Source of the DNA: Phoronis australis
Taxonomy: Eukaryota > Phoronida > Phoronidae
Length of the DNA: 64,000 bases
Direction: 5' to 3'
Assembly (NCBI GenBank): GCA_002633005.1
Contig: NMRA01000719.1
Coordinates: forward strand, 13,229 to 77,228
Part shown: piece after piece, positions 1-13,400 of the stretch
How the letters are laid out: the number at the start of each line of letters is the position of its first letter
Numbering within the stretch: the first letter of the stretch is position 1
The notes under the pieces: model-generated
The model's input: the letters and a program-made list of their open reading frames with translations, nothing else
Database searches by the model: none
Told to the model about the DNA's origin: nothing
Translations under genes and position numbers: made by a program

Positions 1-546
1 CATCTCGGAAATTGCCGATTTGACGGATGACAATGAATGAACACAATGAAATTAACAACGTCGTTTTACAGCTTGTAAGATTCATAATAAACGTATTTTG
101 AATATTGCAATGCATGTGTTCCAAAATCTAAATAACTTGAGTCCTATATTTTTGTATTAGTGCGCACCGAATGAAAGTAATCGTGAGTGTTGCTGTGTTG
201 CAAAATCTCTTATCCTGGGCCGATTTGAAAAATTCAAAGTTGTACTCATATTTGTTTTCGCTCCCCTTTTCAAATATTACAGTAAAAACTACGTAAAACT
301 CTCTCCATAAAAAGTACAGTCTGCTAGCTAGATTGTAATCAGCTGGTCTTCGCATGAGCGAAGCCAATTATCCTCGCTCGTGACTCGATGACTAGAGCAG
401 CTTGGCGGCATTCCTTTGATCGTGAGCCTAGCGCAACTCAGCCAAGGTGGATAAATTCGGTCTAGTTCAATTTTCCATACCCCACCGTTAACCTTAACCA
501 CTGGGGTTAGAACCAATCTTATTTAGTGGGAATGTTCATAGCATGA
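1..546. repeat. Repeat unit A, copy 1 (near-identical to 5576-6121)
   Basis: Starting CATCTCGGAAATTGCC, this block matches 5576-6121 with only scattered substitutions and one small indel. A short minus-strand frame (328-516) is also kept in the second copy, but it is carried along with the repeat and is not evidence of a gene. Confidence 0.9.
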
Positions 547-756
547 AAATCCAAATTTGTTTTATCGTGTCCCTGTCGATAATAACGGCATGCTATATAA
601 GTTGCTTAATTTTCGTACTTCAGGAACATAACAATCACGTGTTTTGTACACATACGCGCACGCCGCAGATCACATCTCGGAAATTTCCGATTTAACGGAT
701 GACAATTAATGAATGAGCAGAATGAAATTTAACGACATCGTTTTACAACTTGTAAC
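545..756. repeat. Repeat unit X plus start of a further unit A
   Basis: 545-672 matches 5451-5575, and 673-756 repeats the first bases of unit A again in a more diverged form. The order A-X-A here against X-A at 5451-6121 shows the units were once arranged in tandem. Confidence 0.85.
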
Positions 757-932
757 AGCTAAAATAAATGACTTTCAAAATAGCCATGTCATATTGAAAT
801 TTGTAACCCGCCAAATGCCGATCAGGTCTTTGGTTGACATGCATTCAGCGCCACCTAGAGTTATCATGTAATGCAGACAGCTCGGTTTCAAACTACTGGT
901 ATAAACTGCGTTTCAACAGCTTTCCTGGTATC

Positions 933-1290
933 ATGCTGCCGGCGAATTACCACAGCTGCTTGGTGGGATGTACTAATGCCTTATGAAAAATATAAATCTT
1001 TAGAAATATTTGATGAACAAGGACATCCTGTTCCATATATTTCTCTCTGCGAAGAAGTATCCGCTGATAAAGCCCGTGGCTGTCGCTGATAAAGCAAGAG
1101 AATTTCGATCCCAGCAGGTGGCAAGAAGCTTACATAAATTAGTGAACTTAAGCTAAACAAACAATAGGGGGCGCTGACAGAGGAATTTATTCTTCTGCTT
1201 TTAAGGAATCAATCAGAAGTCATTTCCATGCTCTTATTACTCTAGAGAGCACCAATACGAAAAGTCCCCAATTTGAACTGGCTACTCCAT
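933..1290 (+). pseudogene. Dispersed coding-like fragment, inverted copy at 62.70-63.14 kb
   Basis: Starts as MLPANYHSCLVGCTNAL then stop, in parallel with MPANYYCCGVGC in the other copy. A second frame keeps DEQGHPVPYISLCE, also shared. The C-x-x-x-C spacing after the start Met resembles a small zinc-finger N-terminus such as THAP, but this is weak. Stops break the frame. Homology continues for about 200 bp past the coding-like part. Confidence 0.5.
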
Positions 1291-2459
1291 CAAAATGGGT
1301 GAAAAGGTGAAAACAAATGTCTGATTCCTTAGGCAACTCTTATCTAAACTCATCAACATAATGTGTTTGGGCATGGACTTGAAATGGCATGTTGGCACCC
1401 AACAGAGATGTGCTGTTTGCTCAGGAATTAAATAGGTGAGCTATTGGGACAGGTATATCACCACGAAATTGTGCATTATGAACTCACAACCCCTTTCAGT
1501 TCATTAACTCATTTTGATGTAAATTGTTTCTTACACCATGGAGCAATCAGTTTGCGTAATTATACCTTCAAGTGATTACTGAAATAAAATCGTTTTCAAC
1601 AGCCCAAACTAAGGTATCACTTTTCCACAAGAACATGAATCCAAAAGAAATGAGTGAAGGGTGTTCCCAAACTAAGCAGGGACGTACGCGCGCGCGCGCA
1701 CACACACACACACACCANCTGTTATGGAACTTAACGCCTCAAACAATATTTAACATGTAGTGATGATTGCCATAATTGCTCTTGAATGAGATAAACACGA
1801 TTAACTCCAACTTATTGGAAGGGTTTTTATTAAACATCGACTTATTTAACATAGTCTGAGGACAGCCTTGATTTCCTGTAACTGGATGTACTAAGAAGCT
1901 GTGGTTCACAACATGAAGGTAATTGGGAGTTTATTGTTGATCAGTTTAACACAAAGACTGAGTATTAGACAACTTGAGCTCCAATGCATTTGTGATTAAT
2001 GAGAACTAATTAACCAAAACATTCAGGGCACAACAAGCAGAATCATTGATATCACAATCTGAGTCCTTCAGCCACATCAAAGACAAAGAAAATAAAAATA
2101 ACAAAGGGAAATGCATGCAAGTTGTTAAGGAAAACCATGATAAAATTCTGTGTACTGTTGAATGGTGATGCATTAGACTAAAAGGCTTTTCATACCAACT
2201 TACCGGTATTTGTGGTACTAGAGGAGCAATGAAGTAAACTGCCAAGTTAGTTGAACCTTTCCAACTGGCTTCAATAGTTTACAGACACAGTTTTTGCAGT
2301 TTCGTCTGTGAATCATTGAAGTTATTACAAAATGGTGGTCCAAAAATGCCATGCAAGCATAATTTTTTTTAATTTAAGGTATTGCATATACAGTCAAATA
2401 ATAAATGTATCAAAATTCTTCTGAGGTACAGCAGTGAAAAAAATTGAATGATGCCACGA
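1291..2459. other. Noncoding, with a (GC)n(CA)n microsatellite
   Basis: AT-rich DNA with no supported gene. A CG-then-CA dinucleotide run lies at about 1685-1716, next to an ambiguous base at 1718. Nothing else seen. Confidence 0.6.
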
Positions 2460-2745
2460 CGCATGCCATAACTGAATATGACCCCGACCTGCAGATAACT
2501 CTGATGTCACCGACGTTAACCTTTCAACTCTGATGTCACCGACGTTAACCTTTCAACTCTGATCTCACTCAAGTTAAACTTTCATATCGCATTAATTGTA
2601 GAGTCAACGCTCTGCTTTTGAATCCACCTACTGACTGCGAAGTTAGTTTGTGCTGTTGATCCAGGATTCAAGTTAAACATTCATACGACCAATTTACACT
2701 CCCCATAACTCATGTCGATGTTAGTATGATTAAACCCCTAGAGAG
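2460..2745. mobile_element. Degraded partial copy of MITE family F
   Basis: The right part (TTGATCCAGGATTCAAGTT, ACATTCATACGACC, then GATGTTAGTATGA) matches the ends of the elements at 55191-55687 and 61945-62370. The left end is lost. Confidence 0.6.
2497..2583. repeat. 29-bp tandem repeat, 3 copies
   Basis: Unit AACTCTGATGTCACCGACG followed by TTAACCTTTC; copies 1 and 2 are identical, copy 3 has diverged. It sits at the start of a degraded copy of the GGCCCTTTCATA-ended MITE (to about 2745). Confidence 0.9.
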
Positions 2746-3406
2746 ACGTCGAAAACTGCCTGGATGGTAATAAAAAGGCTACATGTATTATTAGGATATA
2801 TTGAGAAACATTGCAGAACAAGATAATAAATTTTACTTAAACAAGAGCCAGACTTTCAGTGTGCACGGCAATGCATGTCATGAAGTGCTGCTGAAGCGGA
2901 TGTTTTAAGAAACCATAATCTGTTGTTACAAATTAAGCAAAAATCAAATCTCTGAAAGTTCACGACTCTGTTAGTGACATCTAATGGCCTCTTATAAATG
3001 ACACTTTGGTTATGATACGCAATAGCCATAAGCCTGACTGCAACTTATCTAAGAAATGGCACCAATTTTGATCAATATCAAGAGAAATAATTTTTCTTGT
3101 TACAGTTAAATCGTTACATGTTTTTAGGCAAATGGTGCTGCACCATTCACTTCCGTTGTAGCAAACCTCACTGCAATCAGCCAACCATGAAGACGGAATA
3201 TCTTGGCAAGGACACCAAAGACACAACCTCTTGTGAAACTAAGAAAAAGGAAATAAACTATCTATTTGTTTCCAATAGCAATAACTACGCTCATGGGAAT
3301 TTCGTCCAAAAATACCAAGCAGTTTTCCTCTTGCTTATTTAACTATTGTTGTGTACAGCTATAGACAGGAAGCAGCTTAGTTTGTAGTTTCTAAGACAAC
3401 TTAAAG

Positions 3407-6230
3407 TACCGTATTTGCCCAATAAGCGCTCATGCACCTATAAGCGACCCCCATGCATTTTCATACTTCGCTAAAATAAGTACGCAGCCCATGAACGAGT
3501 ATACATGCAAAAAATACCTTACGTACAGTTCTAAAACTCTACAGTAACGTCTTCAATTTATCAATAATATCCAACAGTCCTGAAAAAATCATTGTGTGCG
3601 GAATTTGCAGACCGCAAGCCTCGCTGCTAAGTCGGTATTTAGCTGTGACTATACACTTCAAACTTCCGCAGTGCTTTAAAAAGAATGTAAAAATTTTGCT
3701 GATCTTGCGAGGAACGTGCCCCACTATTGGTCAAACCTTTTAGAACAGACGCAGTGTATTTGTCTACGGCATTGTATTGTATCTTTCCTGAACAGATCTT
3801 CTCCCTCAACAGGAGTCCAGACTTCTTTGTATACGTGAAAATTGCAAATCGAAGACTAATAAAAAAACTTGACCAGTGTTAAAAGTACATTTAGTCCAGG
3901 AAGCATGCGCTACATACACGTACGTCTGCTACTCTGGCAAATGAACTCTGATGACACGTACGCGATCGCTCACTCGGCACAGTCACACGCTGACTAACTT
4001 CAAAACAAACGTCATGTGACAACAACATGTGTGTTCATCTAGCTTTTTCTTGTGTTGCGGGGTGCTTATCTAGCGCAGATTTGGAGTTACTCTGCGGTTA
4101 ATCCAGACTCCACAGTTACTTAAAAATCTCAGGGGTGCTATTTGGACAACTTAAGGAGGATTTCAGGTAACTTGCTGAGTCGAAACTGTATTTTTATTAA
4201 AAAATTTAAGTTGCCCTATCGACGATTGCGAGGCAGCGGCGCATTAGCAGGCGAGTTTTCGCACTGGGATTTCCGTACAATTTTCTGAAAAAGGATCGTA
4301 ATTTAACAACGAAGTTTGTCATAGGTTACAGATACGTCGTAGAGCATAAATTTGATGAATGATAACTTCCGATTTCACATGTCGTGAACACATCCACTAA
4401 AACAAGAAACTGTAGGAACACTGCATTTATCCACCTTCACTCTTATCAGGCTTCTATTGTGAGTCAGCATGCGTGAATAATTGGCTGATAAGCCACCTCT
4501 GGAACTACTTTTGGCTGAATGGATGACCAGGCCATAAAATGATAATATTAGCCAAGACCAGTTACTAATGCAACAAAGAATATTGTCGTAGTATCACCTA
4601 GCCTTGGTGGAAAGCTGTATACTGTATTGGCTCTAATAAACGCTTAGAAAAAATCATTTCACGGGGAGGGGATTCTTATTGTAGCCTACGGCAGTTGAAA
4701 GCCGGTTTCCCAAACGGGTAAAATCGGAAGCTAGGATTCATAAAATTTACGCTTTGTGACGAATTTTTAGCCTATGACAGTCTTTCTACAAAATTGTGGT
4801 GCATTGCTATGAACTTCCGTTGTTAAATTACGATAATTTTTCAAAAAATTGTGCTCATCACAGGGCGAAAACTTGCCGACTGATGCGTCGCCGCTGAATC
4901 GCCATCGTCAATAGGAAAACTTGTACTCTTGAATAAAAATATAGTTTCGACTCAACAAATTACCTGAAATCTTCCTGATGTTTTACAATTTTTAAAGTTC
5001 ATGTGGAGTCCAGATTAATTGCGATTAAGTCCAAATGTGCGCTACATCGTACTCCACAACAAGAGAAAAATCTCTGGATGAACACACATGTTGTTGTCAC
5101 GTGACGTTTGTTTTGAAGGTCGTCTGTGTATGAGAGTGAGTGAGCGTGCGTGTGCGGGTCATCGACGATAGACTTTTTTGTTACAAAAGGCGGAGGATTA
5201 TGCAAGAAAATGGCGTTTACTAGATTGTTTTTCACTTAAACGGCTGTAACGTGCAAGGTGAGTGCTGGTTAACTCACAGATTTTGTGTGCACAGGCCGAC
5301 TGTCGTTAGCTCTGCCGTGGAGTATTAATAGTCCAAGGCTCGATCTACATGTTGGGGACGAAATGAACTACCCGGGCTGTGTGAAATTTCTGGGTCTAAC
5401 GGAGACACTGACGCAGTGGTCAGTCAGATCGCTGTATCAAGACTATAGTCAAAATCCAAATTCGTTTTATCGTGTCCCTGTCAATAATAACGGCATGTTA
5501 AAGCCTTCTTAATTTTCGTACTTCAGGAACATAACAATCACGTGTTTTGTACACATACGCGCACGCCGCAGATCACATCTCGGAAATTGCCGATTTGACG
5601 GATGACAATGAATGAACACAATGAAATTAACAACGTCGTTTTACAGCTTGTAAGATTCATAATAAAAGTATTTTGAATATTGCAATGCATGTGTTCCAAA
5701 ATCTAAATAACTTGGGTCCTATATTTTTGTATTAGTGCGCGCCGAATGAAAGTAATCGTGAGTGTTGCTGTGTTGCAAAATCTCTTATCCTGGGCCGATT
5801 TGAAAAATTCAAAGTTGTACTCATATTTGTTTTCGCTCCTCTTTTCAAATATTACAGTAAAAACTACGTAAAACTCTCTCCATAAAAAGTACAGTCTGCT
5901 AGCTAGATTGTAATCAGCTGATCATATCCGCATGAGCGAAGCCAATTATCCTCGCTCGTGACTCGATGACTAGAGCAGCCTGGCGGCATCCCTTTGATCG
6001 TGAGCCGAGTGCGACTCAGCCAAGGTGGATAAATACGGTCTAGTTCAATTTTCCATACCCCGCCGTTTACCTTAACCACCGGGGTTAGAACCAATTTTAT
6101 TTAGTGGGAATGTTCATAGCATGACCTGTTTCGGAGAACAGGTTTCAATCGCCTTAGGCTACAATAAACGCCCACCTCCCGAAACGTATTTTTCTAAGTG
6201 CCATGGGTGCTTATTAGGGCAAATACGGTA
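3407..6230. mobile_element. 2.8 kb inverted-repeat element, TA-CCGTATTTGCCC ends
   Basis: The left end TACCGTATTTGCCCAATAAG and the right end, whose reverse complement is TACCGTATTTGCCCTAATAA, form terminal inverted repeats flanked by TA. Inside, arms at about 3950-4345 and 4745-5175 are imperfect reverse complements, separated by about 400 bp. The right third holds repeat units X and A. No transposase frame seen. It looks like a non-autonomous Tc1/mariner-like or foldback element, possibly composite. Confidence 0.7.
5451..6121. repeat. Repeat units X and A, copy 2
   Basis: Matches 545-672 (X) and 1-546 (A). It lies inside the right part of the 3407-6230 inverted-repeat element, so the left edge of the window probably holds part of another member of the same family. 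Confidence 0.88.
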
Positions 6231-7160
6231 TTTCTTCAGGGATTTCCACAACGATAATTATCAAAATTGTCATTTTTATATATTTCAAAGGCTGATTACC
6301 TAATGTTGTAAATCATGAACACCTCGATATGTGCTGCTTTCTGCTCTCCACACAGTACAGTAACATTTTGACGGTGTACATATTAAAATTAATTGTAATA
6401 TTTCATTGTAACATTGTATATTTATAATTACTTGACCATATAATTACTAAACCATGTGTGAGAGGACACTCTGGCTCAATGTTCCATCAAGTTTAAGTAA
6501 AGTTTACCTACCCACCCATCCACCCACCTTAACTTACCTAAGTTGTTAACAGGTAAGTTTCTTAATCTTTAGTTCTTGTCGAGATATTCCACAAACTAAA
6601 CATTCCATTTGTCTGCGTTATTGCGTGCATAAACTAAGAATTATGATAAAACTAAACAGTAATAATAACAGTAAAAATACACATAATTTCATTAATCTCT
6701 TTTATGCTAAACTCATCACTCAGTGTTATTTGAAATATTACTATGCTCAATTTAAATCAGGAAACAACACTTGATTTGAGTATGGTTGCATGGACATTTT
6801 TTCTTCATTAAGAAAACTGAGAAGCAAATTTGGCCGTGGATCTTGGGAATAAGATCTTATCACCTCAAGCCAAATCCACAAATTTTCGTGGGATTACTTC
6901 ACTGCACTGGACACCATTGAGTTCCAAATTTACTAGATAGCATCTCACCAATTTACAACGCAGTATGGCAGACAAGTAAAATGTCACTGCTCCATTTTCT
7001 TCATAAAAAATAATATCGCCAACTAAATGCATCGTTATTATCAAGTTCTGTGACCTGTCATGATGACACAACCTGGGGTTCTTCCAGCATTTAAAAATAG
7101 GGCATCCCAAATTCCCAGAGCATCCATTACCAACTGGTAGGTGGCTGTTTTTATGACCTC
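6231..7160. other. Noncoding stretch
   Basis: AT-rich, with a short CACC/CCAC-rich patch near 6510. No supported exon, repeat boundary or RNA gene seen. Confidence 0.5.
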
Positions 7161-7308
7161 AAAGTGTTGTTATAGTGTGGTCTGCAACTGTGGAGACATG
7201 GGTCTGCAAAAAAGTTGTTATAGTGTGGTCTGCAACTATGGAGACATGGGTCTGCAAAAAAGTTGTTATGGTGTGGTCTGCAACTGTGGAGACATGGGTC
7301 TGCACAAG
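7161..7308. repeat. 48-bp tandem repeat, 3 copies
   Basis: Unit includes GTGTGGTCTGCAACTGTGG and GAGACATGGGTCTGCA. Because 48 is divisible by three, a short frame repeats a 16-residue peptide (CYSVVCNCGDMGLQKS). This is a by-product of the repeat, not a gene. Confidence 0.9.
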
Positions 7309-8888
7309 CTAGTAACTTTTGTCTGTTGCTAGCAAGTTAAGAGACACCAGTGCTTTCTTGCTTACTGGGCATCCTAATACTAAATGTGCCATCCAAATGC
7401 TGAACCGGGCATACTGGCTAGGGCGGACATTTGAACGCCCTCATTACGCGGTGATTTGGAAGCCTTGGACGCCCGCTAGATAAAGACCCGGTCATGCCCT
7501 GTCATCCCGGGAAGCAATATTTTGTCCAATTACTATTGACAAGTTCTGCATTTTGTACAGTGAAATTTGTAATTATGAAACTGAATTCTACACCGAACAG
7601 TCACCTGAAAGCCCAGGTAACATCTTGAAAAAGTAATAACCAAAACATACTCATGGTTCTCATTAGTTCACTGTTCTGATGCGCAGTACATGGTTTAAAG
7701 CTTACACTAATACAAACAGGATGAACATAGACGATAAAACAGCACCATGCAGTTAGACAATGTTATACGAAGCTGGCAATTGAGCAGTAGCTGTAAAAAT
7801 TCCTTTTCATAAGTTTTACTTGGGTGTTCTCACCTACTTAACAACTTATTAAGTTTATGCACGTACAAAAATCAATACCACTATCTTGCACAAATTTCAG
7901 GACAAAACTCTTGACAAATTCAGGCACACGAGCATGATTGTCCTGAGTGCCTATAAGAAAGCTTATTAAAATCAAAGAAAACACTTTTCAAAAATTTCAA
8001 GCTCAGGCTATTTGAGGCATGGGAACATGTTAGGTGACAATTCTTCAATTAAGGGACACAAGTTAGCGGGAATGTTGATTTTTAAGTGGTCAAATTTCCA
8101 AACAAAACACCTTGTTTGCACTGAATACATGCTGTCAAACATTGTATATTTGTGGGCGATGTAGGAAACCTTTGAAAAAGAAAAGAAAGCAATTTCCGCA
8201 ATTCTCTTTTGCCTCACATTGGAGAATGGTTACCATGGGGATTGAAAAGCAAGAAATCCTGATCTTAAGTGCATCCTTGAAAGAATCAATCTTGTATAAC
8301 TCATGCTGGCAACCATTATTCATGAAAGAGGTAAATTTGGATAGATCATATCTTCACACTTGGCCTTGGAAGTTCCCTGGTGATTAAGAATACTGAGCAC
8401 ACCTTTTGGCAAATAGCGTAATCTATGTTTTGGAGTTTTGATAAAATTAAACCTTTTGTAGATTTTTCCACCACATAATGCTTTTGTAGCAGTTTTAAAC
8501 AAACTACCAAAGGTTTATTTATTGAATTAAAATTGAGTTATTAACCCTTTGGACAGTAGCAACTTAAATGCAACAAATGTCAATACAATAGGAAACCATT
8601 CACTATAGTTCTGTTGCAATGCAGAGTTCTGGTCCAAAAATGAACTTTTTTGCACTCTTTGCGAGGTAATCTGGCTGTTAAAAAGTCACAGATTAGAGTG
8701 GCATGTCCAGTAATGCTGGCTATGTAGGTACTCTTCGGGACAGTACAAATCAAATGTACAGGTAGTGGTCACTAGCTACAAAAACTGAAAGTAACGATAA
8801 TTCCCCACCTGTATATGAATATTTCAATCTCAATATGGCATGGAAAATATGTTGCAAACATTTAAGTCTTGCCAGCACACCATCTGTT
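7309..8888. other. Noncoding stretch
   Basis: AT-rich. Frames of 60-90 codons occur on both strands at 8.0-8.5 kb, overlapping each other and lacking domain or codon signals. No gene supported. Confidence 0.5.
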
Positions 8889-9097
8889 GGCCACTTGTTT
8901 TGCCCAAATATATGTCAAAACTGTCGTTTTTCATTTTTTTCAAAGGCAGATTACTTTCATTTGACTAAGGCAAACTTCACCGAATGTTGTTTTATGACAT
9001 CTGCAAAATTTTATCAAAAGGTATTTTTGTGGAGAATTTTGATGAAATAGAGTTTCCATTAATCAGATTGTATTTTAAATAAGTGGAGAATTGCTGA
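8889..9097. mobile_element. MITE family E, copy
   Basis: Internal GTCAAAACTGTCGTTTTTC, CAAAGGCAGATTACTT and GAATGTTGTTTTATGACAT match copies at 37152-37357 and 57271-57517. It ends AAGTGGAGAATTGCTG, the inverted form of the ACAGTAATTTTCCACTT start. Confidence 0.7.
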
Positions 9098-10199
9098 ACT
9101 TCAAACTTGGAATTAATGGTAATTTTTCATTTATTTAGCACACGAATATGGCTCACTTATTTATCACACTAATATGGCGGCTTACTTATTTACCACACAA
9201 ATATTGCTAAGTAAAATTTTATTTAGTTATATTTCTCCACAAAGTCAAGATGCCATAAAACTGATGAAGCTTCCATTATTTGATGCAAAGTAATCAACTT
9301 TTTTGTAAACGGTTTTTTTATTTTTCATCAAAAACAAGACCTCATACATTTCTATTTCCCCACAATCACACACACCAACGTTCCCAATATTCTCTCTGAG
9401 CCTCAGGGCGACTACTTAGCAAGATCAAATTTGGTTACATTAATTTTACAATAGTTTTTGAAATACGTTAGATAGCCTTTAACAGTATGTGAGATTTTGC
9501 CAAACTTGAATGAACTTGTTGACAGAATTGTTTGGTAGTTTAGTATAAGTTTTCACAGCAATTTAATTGCGTTTTTGTTCAACTTTAATCAGATTTTAAT
9601 GAGAAGTTATAATTGCGCCTCCCAGTTTATTGTTTATCTGTGAATATACCTGCATGGTAAGTGTGTCAAAACTTCGAGGAATTTGCTCTTATTTTGAAAA
9701 CGACATGTACAATTCAATATTTCAACACATTAATACCATTGATCTAATTAACTTGGACACAGCAAATGCTCCATAATTAAAATAACACGAGATGACCCTG
9801 GTATGGGAAAAAGACCATCAGCCCCTATCACTAATTAGACTATAAGAGCAGGCTAGTACAGAAAATGGCAGTAAGGTATCAGAAAATGTTTGATTTAAAT
9901 CTTAACAGCCTTAATTAATGGCCCATTAAACCTGTTCAATTATATAACTTGGACCTGTGAGATATGGCATCTAACTAGTGTTTACAGAATGGGATGTCAG
10001 TCTGAGTTAGGAATTAGCATCACACAGATATACACAGGTGAGCAAGATTAGGCCTTTGGAAGACTTATGGCTTCGTGATAAGATATTTAGAAACTTACTT
10101 TAGAAAAATTTCACTGATAGGTTTTACCATTCAGTTGGCAGCACGTTATAGTTTAGAAACAATCTATCCTAATTGATCAGAGCAACAGAAAATTACAGG
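9098..10199. other. Noncoding stretch
   Basis: AT-rich, with two short near-repeats (ATTTATCACACTAATATGGC and ATTTACCACACAAATATTGC) at 9.16-9.21 kb. No gene supported. Confidence 0.5.
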
Positions 10200-10316
10200 C
10201 GTATATCTTCAGACAGCTTGTACTTTTGCTCAGGTGAGACATTTTTTGGAAATAATTGTGAGGAAGGTAAGACTAAATTTCTGACCTAATTCTTAAACCA
10301 CTTCTCATGAAACAGG
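10200..10316. mobile_element. MITE family D, right-end fragment
   Basis: Ends GACTAAATTTCTGACC then TCTCATGAAACAGG, matching the right ends of copies at 18738-19004 and 38428-38694. It abuts the possible exon at 10318. Confidence 0.6.
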
Positions 10317-10317
10317 A

Positions 10318-10400
10318 ATGGGTGCGGAGATACGCTTTACCTTTTCAGCATTTCTTACTGCACTTGCAATGTTCCTCGCTTACAATGTGGGTGTGTTACC
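10318..10400 (+). CDS. Possible first coding exon: hydrophobic N-terminus
   Basis: An ATG followed by GAEIRFTFSAFLTALAMFLA and YNVGVL runs to a consensus donor (CC|GTAAGT) in phase 2. It would be a signal anchor or signal peptide. It begins directly after the TIR end of a MITE copy (TCTCATGAAACAGG). I found no second exon, so this could be chance. No family recognised. Confidence 0.3.
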
Positions 10401-13400
10401 GTAAGTCTTCATTTACTTAGGACGTACCGGTAATATGGCAGCAAGTGATACTGTTCTGCCAAGTTTCTACACAAAAAGAAAGACTAAGTAAATTTTAGTC
10501 AATAACAAGCGGGGTTTGTACTGTGTAGATAACATAAAAAACTTTTGGTCACAAGTTCATCAATTGCAGTAAAGAAATCAGCCTTTGACATAATGACAAA
10601 TGGAAATTTTGGCAATTATTTTTGAGGGAAGTGGAGAATTACAGTAATTAGTGGTGAATGCTGCTTTCTCTTCCTCTTGCGTCTACCGGCAGAAAATCGT
10701 CAATTTTGAAATAAGCCGAGTTCTCTATTTTTGTACTTTGATTGTACTATGTTCGGGATGGAGATCATCGAAGATACTTCAGCATGTTTCCAAACCTGTC
10801 GCAAACTTGTTGTATCTTCGTTTGAAGTCGTATGTTTTAGGTCATCCGAAAGGATGCTGAATGTCACACTAAACGTTTAAAGCAGTTAGAAACTGCCTTT
10901 CATCCCAAAAACCAACTTTTGATTTAGACCTGACTTATAGTTACAAAATTAGTTTCAAATTGTTCCTTAATCAAAATAGGCAATATATGTTATGGTTCTA
11001 CACATAATGCTTTTCTCTAAGTATCCTATAATACATATATGAAGGTTAAGGGTTGTAGTTAATGCTCCAAACTAATACTAATGCAATAACGCTAGGTTTT
11101 GGTCATAGATTATTAAGGAATAACACGGCTACAGCAAATATTTTATAGTACAACATTTTGGTTCAGTCTTGAAGCATCATCAGGTTACAAAATAAGTCCA
11201 AAGCAAAAGTATTTCAACTTCAAGTTAAGTCCAACATCTACCATAGCTCTAATTGGAATGAACTGATGTTCTTGTTCAAGGACCTCTCAACATGTCAATG
11301 AGTCTTTGATCAGCCAGCCTAACTTTATTGAATATTTACTTTTATAGAGCTTTGTAGATTTTTGTTGACATGCACAAAGGCGCTGCAAAGATTACTCATT
11401 ATCTTAGACATGCTTTTACGGACATCTATTCAGTTAAAAACTTAATAAAAAGAGTTTGACCACAAACCCACCTAGATGAAACTAGTTGACAAATGATGCT
11501 TGTCCAACACTTAATCGAATGTTTTCAAAATAACCAAAATTAAATATGTGTTTTTCAAAATAATTTTTCAATTTCTGGTGGTGCACCACAGGTGAAGAGC
11601 ATAAAACTTCAATTTTTATGAACTGTCGTTAAAAATGAAAAAATACGTGCAGGGCTATAATAAACATAGATGTTCCTATTTTAATGATGTCAGTGTCTTG
11701 ATTGACAAAATGAAAAGTTAGGTTTTTGAAAGAATGGAATCTCATTGCAGTGACACATAGAAAGACACAAGATCAGGATCCTACACTTCTCTTCATGTCA
11801 ATTAGAATGTATTGGATACTCTCACGTAGAATTTGTATTACTTGGTATTATTGTCTCCGGTGCCTAATTTTTCAATTGCCAAATTATGTTCTGAGTCTGG
11901 ATTTCCAATGAGCGATACCACCTATTATGTTACCTATTAAATGTAAGAGTAGACAACCCCTGAATCATCTTAAAGCCCACTCATATGAGTCTATTAGGCA
12001 GATTTTTTCAATTTCTTTCAGAATTTTTTCCGAAATTTTGAAAATATATCGCAGTAAACGCAAAAACATTGGAATTATTAGATGTGTTCACTTAAGTTTC
12101 GCTTAAAAAAATCCGGAAACACTCTAGAAAAAATTCAATAAAAACTGCTCATGTGAACGGGACTTGAGATGTCCCCTCACTGTTCAAGCCTTACTAGAAG
12201 ACCCACTGCAGTCAACTTTGCTCTGACTATAATCCCAGTGTTCCATTAAAGAATTAACCTTCCTGCCTAATGGCAATTTACATTCCTGGCCGAATTAACC
12301 AACTACAGGGGCATCCATGTAATATAGAGTCAAAGAAAACTCTAAGCAGCATTTTGATAAAAGTCTGGAAGAGTTGACAGGTGAACTGTGAATAATAAAC
12401 ACCGCCAGGTACCCCTGGGGCTTTGCATTGTTAAGGTTGTTTGTTCTGGTGCTGCCAGCTAACATCACTGGTACACAAAAGACTGCAATAATCTCTTGTG
12501 TACAGACAGTGGTAGAGTCAGCTAGTCTGCTGTTCCATGCAATCATGACATTCACACAACAGTGATGGAAATCTCTGTGTTCATCCAAGGTAGGAAAAAT
12601 GTTTCAGTAAGATTGTTTATCAAGATGGTGAACATTAAAAGTGGAATGCTGCATTTCTTAAGTTTCTCAAAATATGTGTAAAATCTCAGCAATATAAGTC
12701 ACAGTATGATGGATAGAAAAATTATATTTTTCCATGTATTTCATAGAAGTTATTAAGTAATACCTGGTTAAACCATGATCAAGTAAATACACTTGCAACA
12801 CTGATAGAATATTTGAAAAACAGTGAGGTTGACCTCGATGTTAGAATCCTGTGAAAAAATGAAACTGAGCAATTTTAGCAATTGTCTTTGTCTGCAATTG
12901 GACGTTTCTGTTGTACTGTTGTTGATCTGTAATCGATGATATGAGTCTAGTGAACATCTTTGTCAAAAGTGAAACGTAACAATGAATTTGTTTCAAAAAG
13001 TTTTTCAAAATATTTCAAATCAATCGTGGAGATCTTTTTTCCAGTTATCAGCCACGTGGTCTCAGACAAGTAGCAAAGATACACGACACCAAGAATATGG
13101 TAAAACCACACCAATTTCAAACAAAAATAATTGTCAAAATAGCATTTTCTTCATTTCCAAGGGCTTCTAACATTGTTGCGAATGATTACAATTTTTCAAA
13201 ATATTGTCTTTTGGTAGCTATGGTACAGGAGGCAAAACGGGAAAACATTTTGGCATTATGCATCACTTATGAAAACTGAGCAAAAAAACTTCACCTGTCC
13301 GCTATGTTATGCCTTAAATTAATGAGATTTTGCCAAAGGCTGTATGTCTTCAATCTTAATTTACTGAGTACCTGGACTTCACTTTGAGTGCATTACAATA

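Noticed and set aside
328-516. Minus-strand 62-codon frame kept in both A repeats (also at 5903-6094)
   Set aside because: Kept because the repeats are nearly identical; amino-acid changes and an indel-shifted end show no coding constraint.
7141-7332. Cysteine-rich repeat protein
   Set aside because: Produced by a three-copy 48-bp tandem repeat.
8008-8502. Four overlapping frames of 60-91 codons
   Set aside because: They overlap on both strands in AT-rich DNA without domains, splice sites or codon bias.
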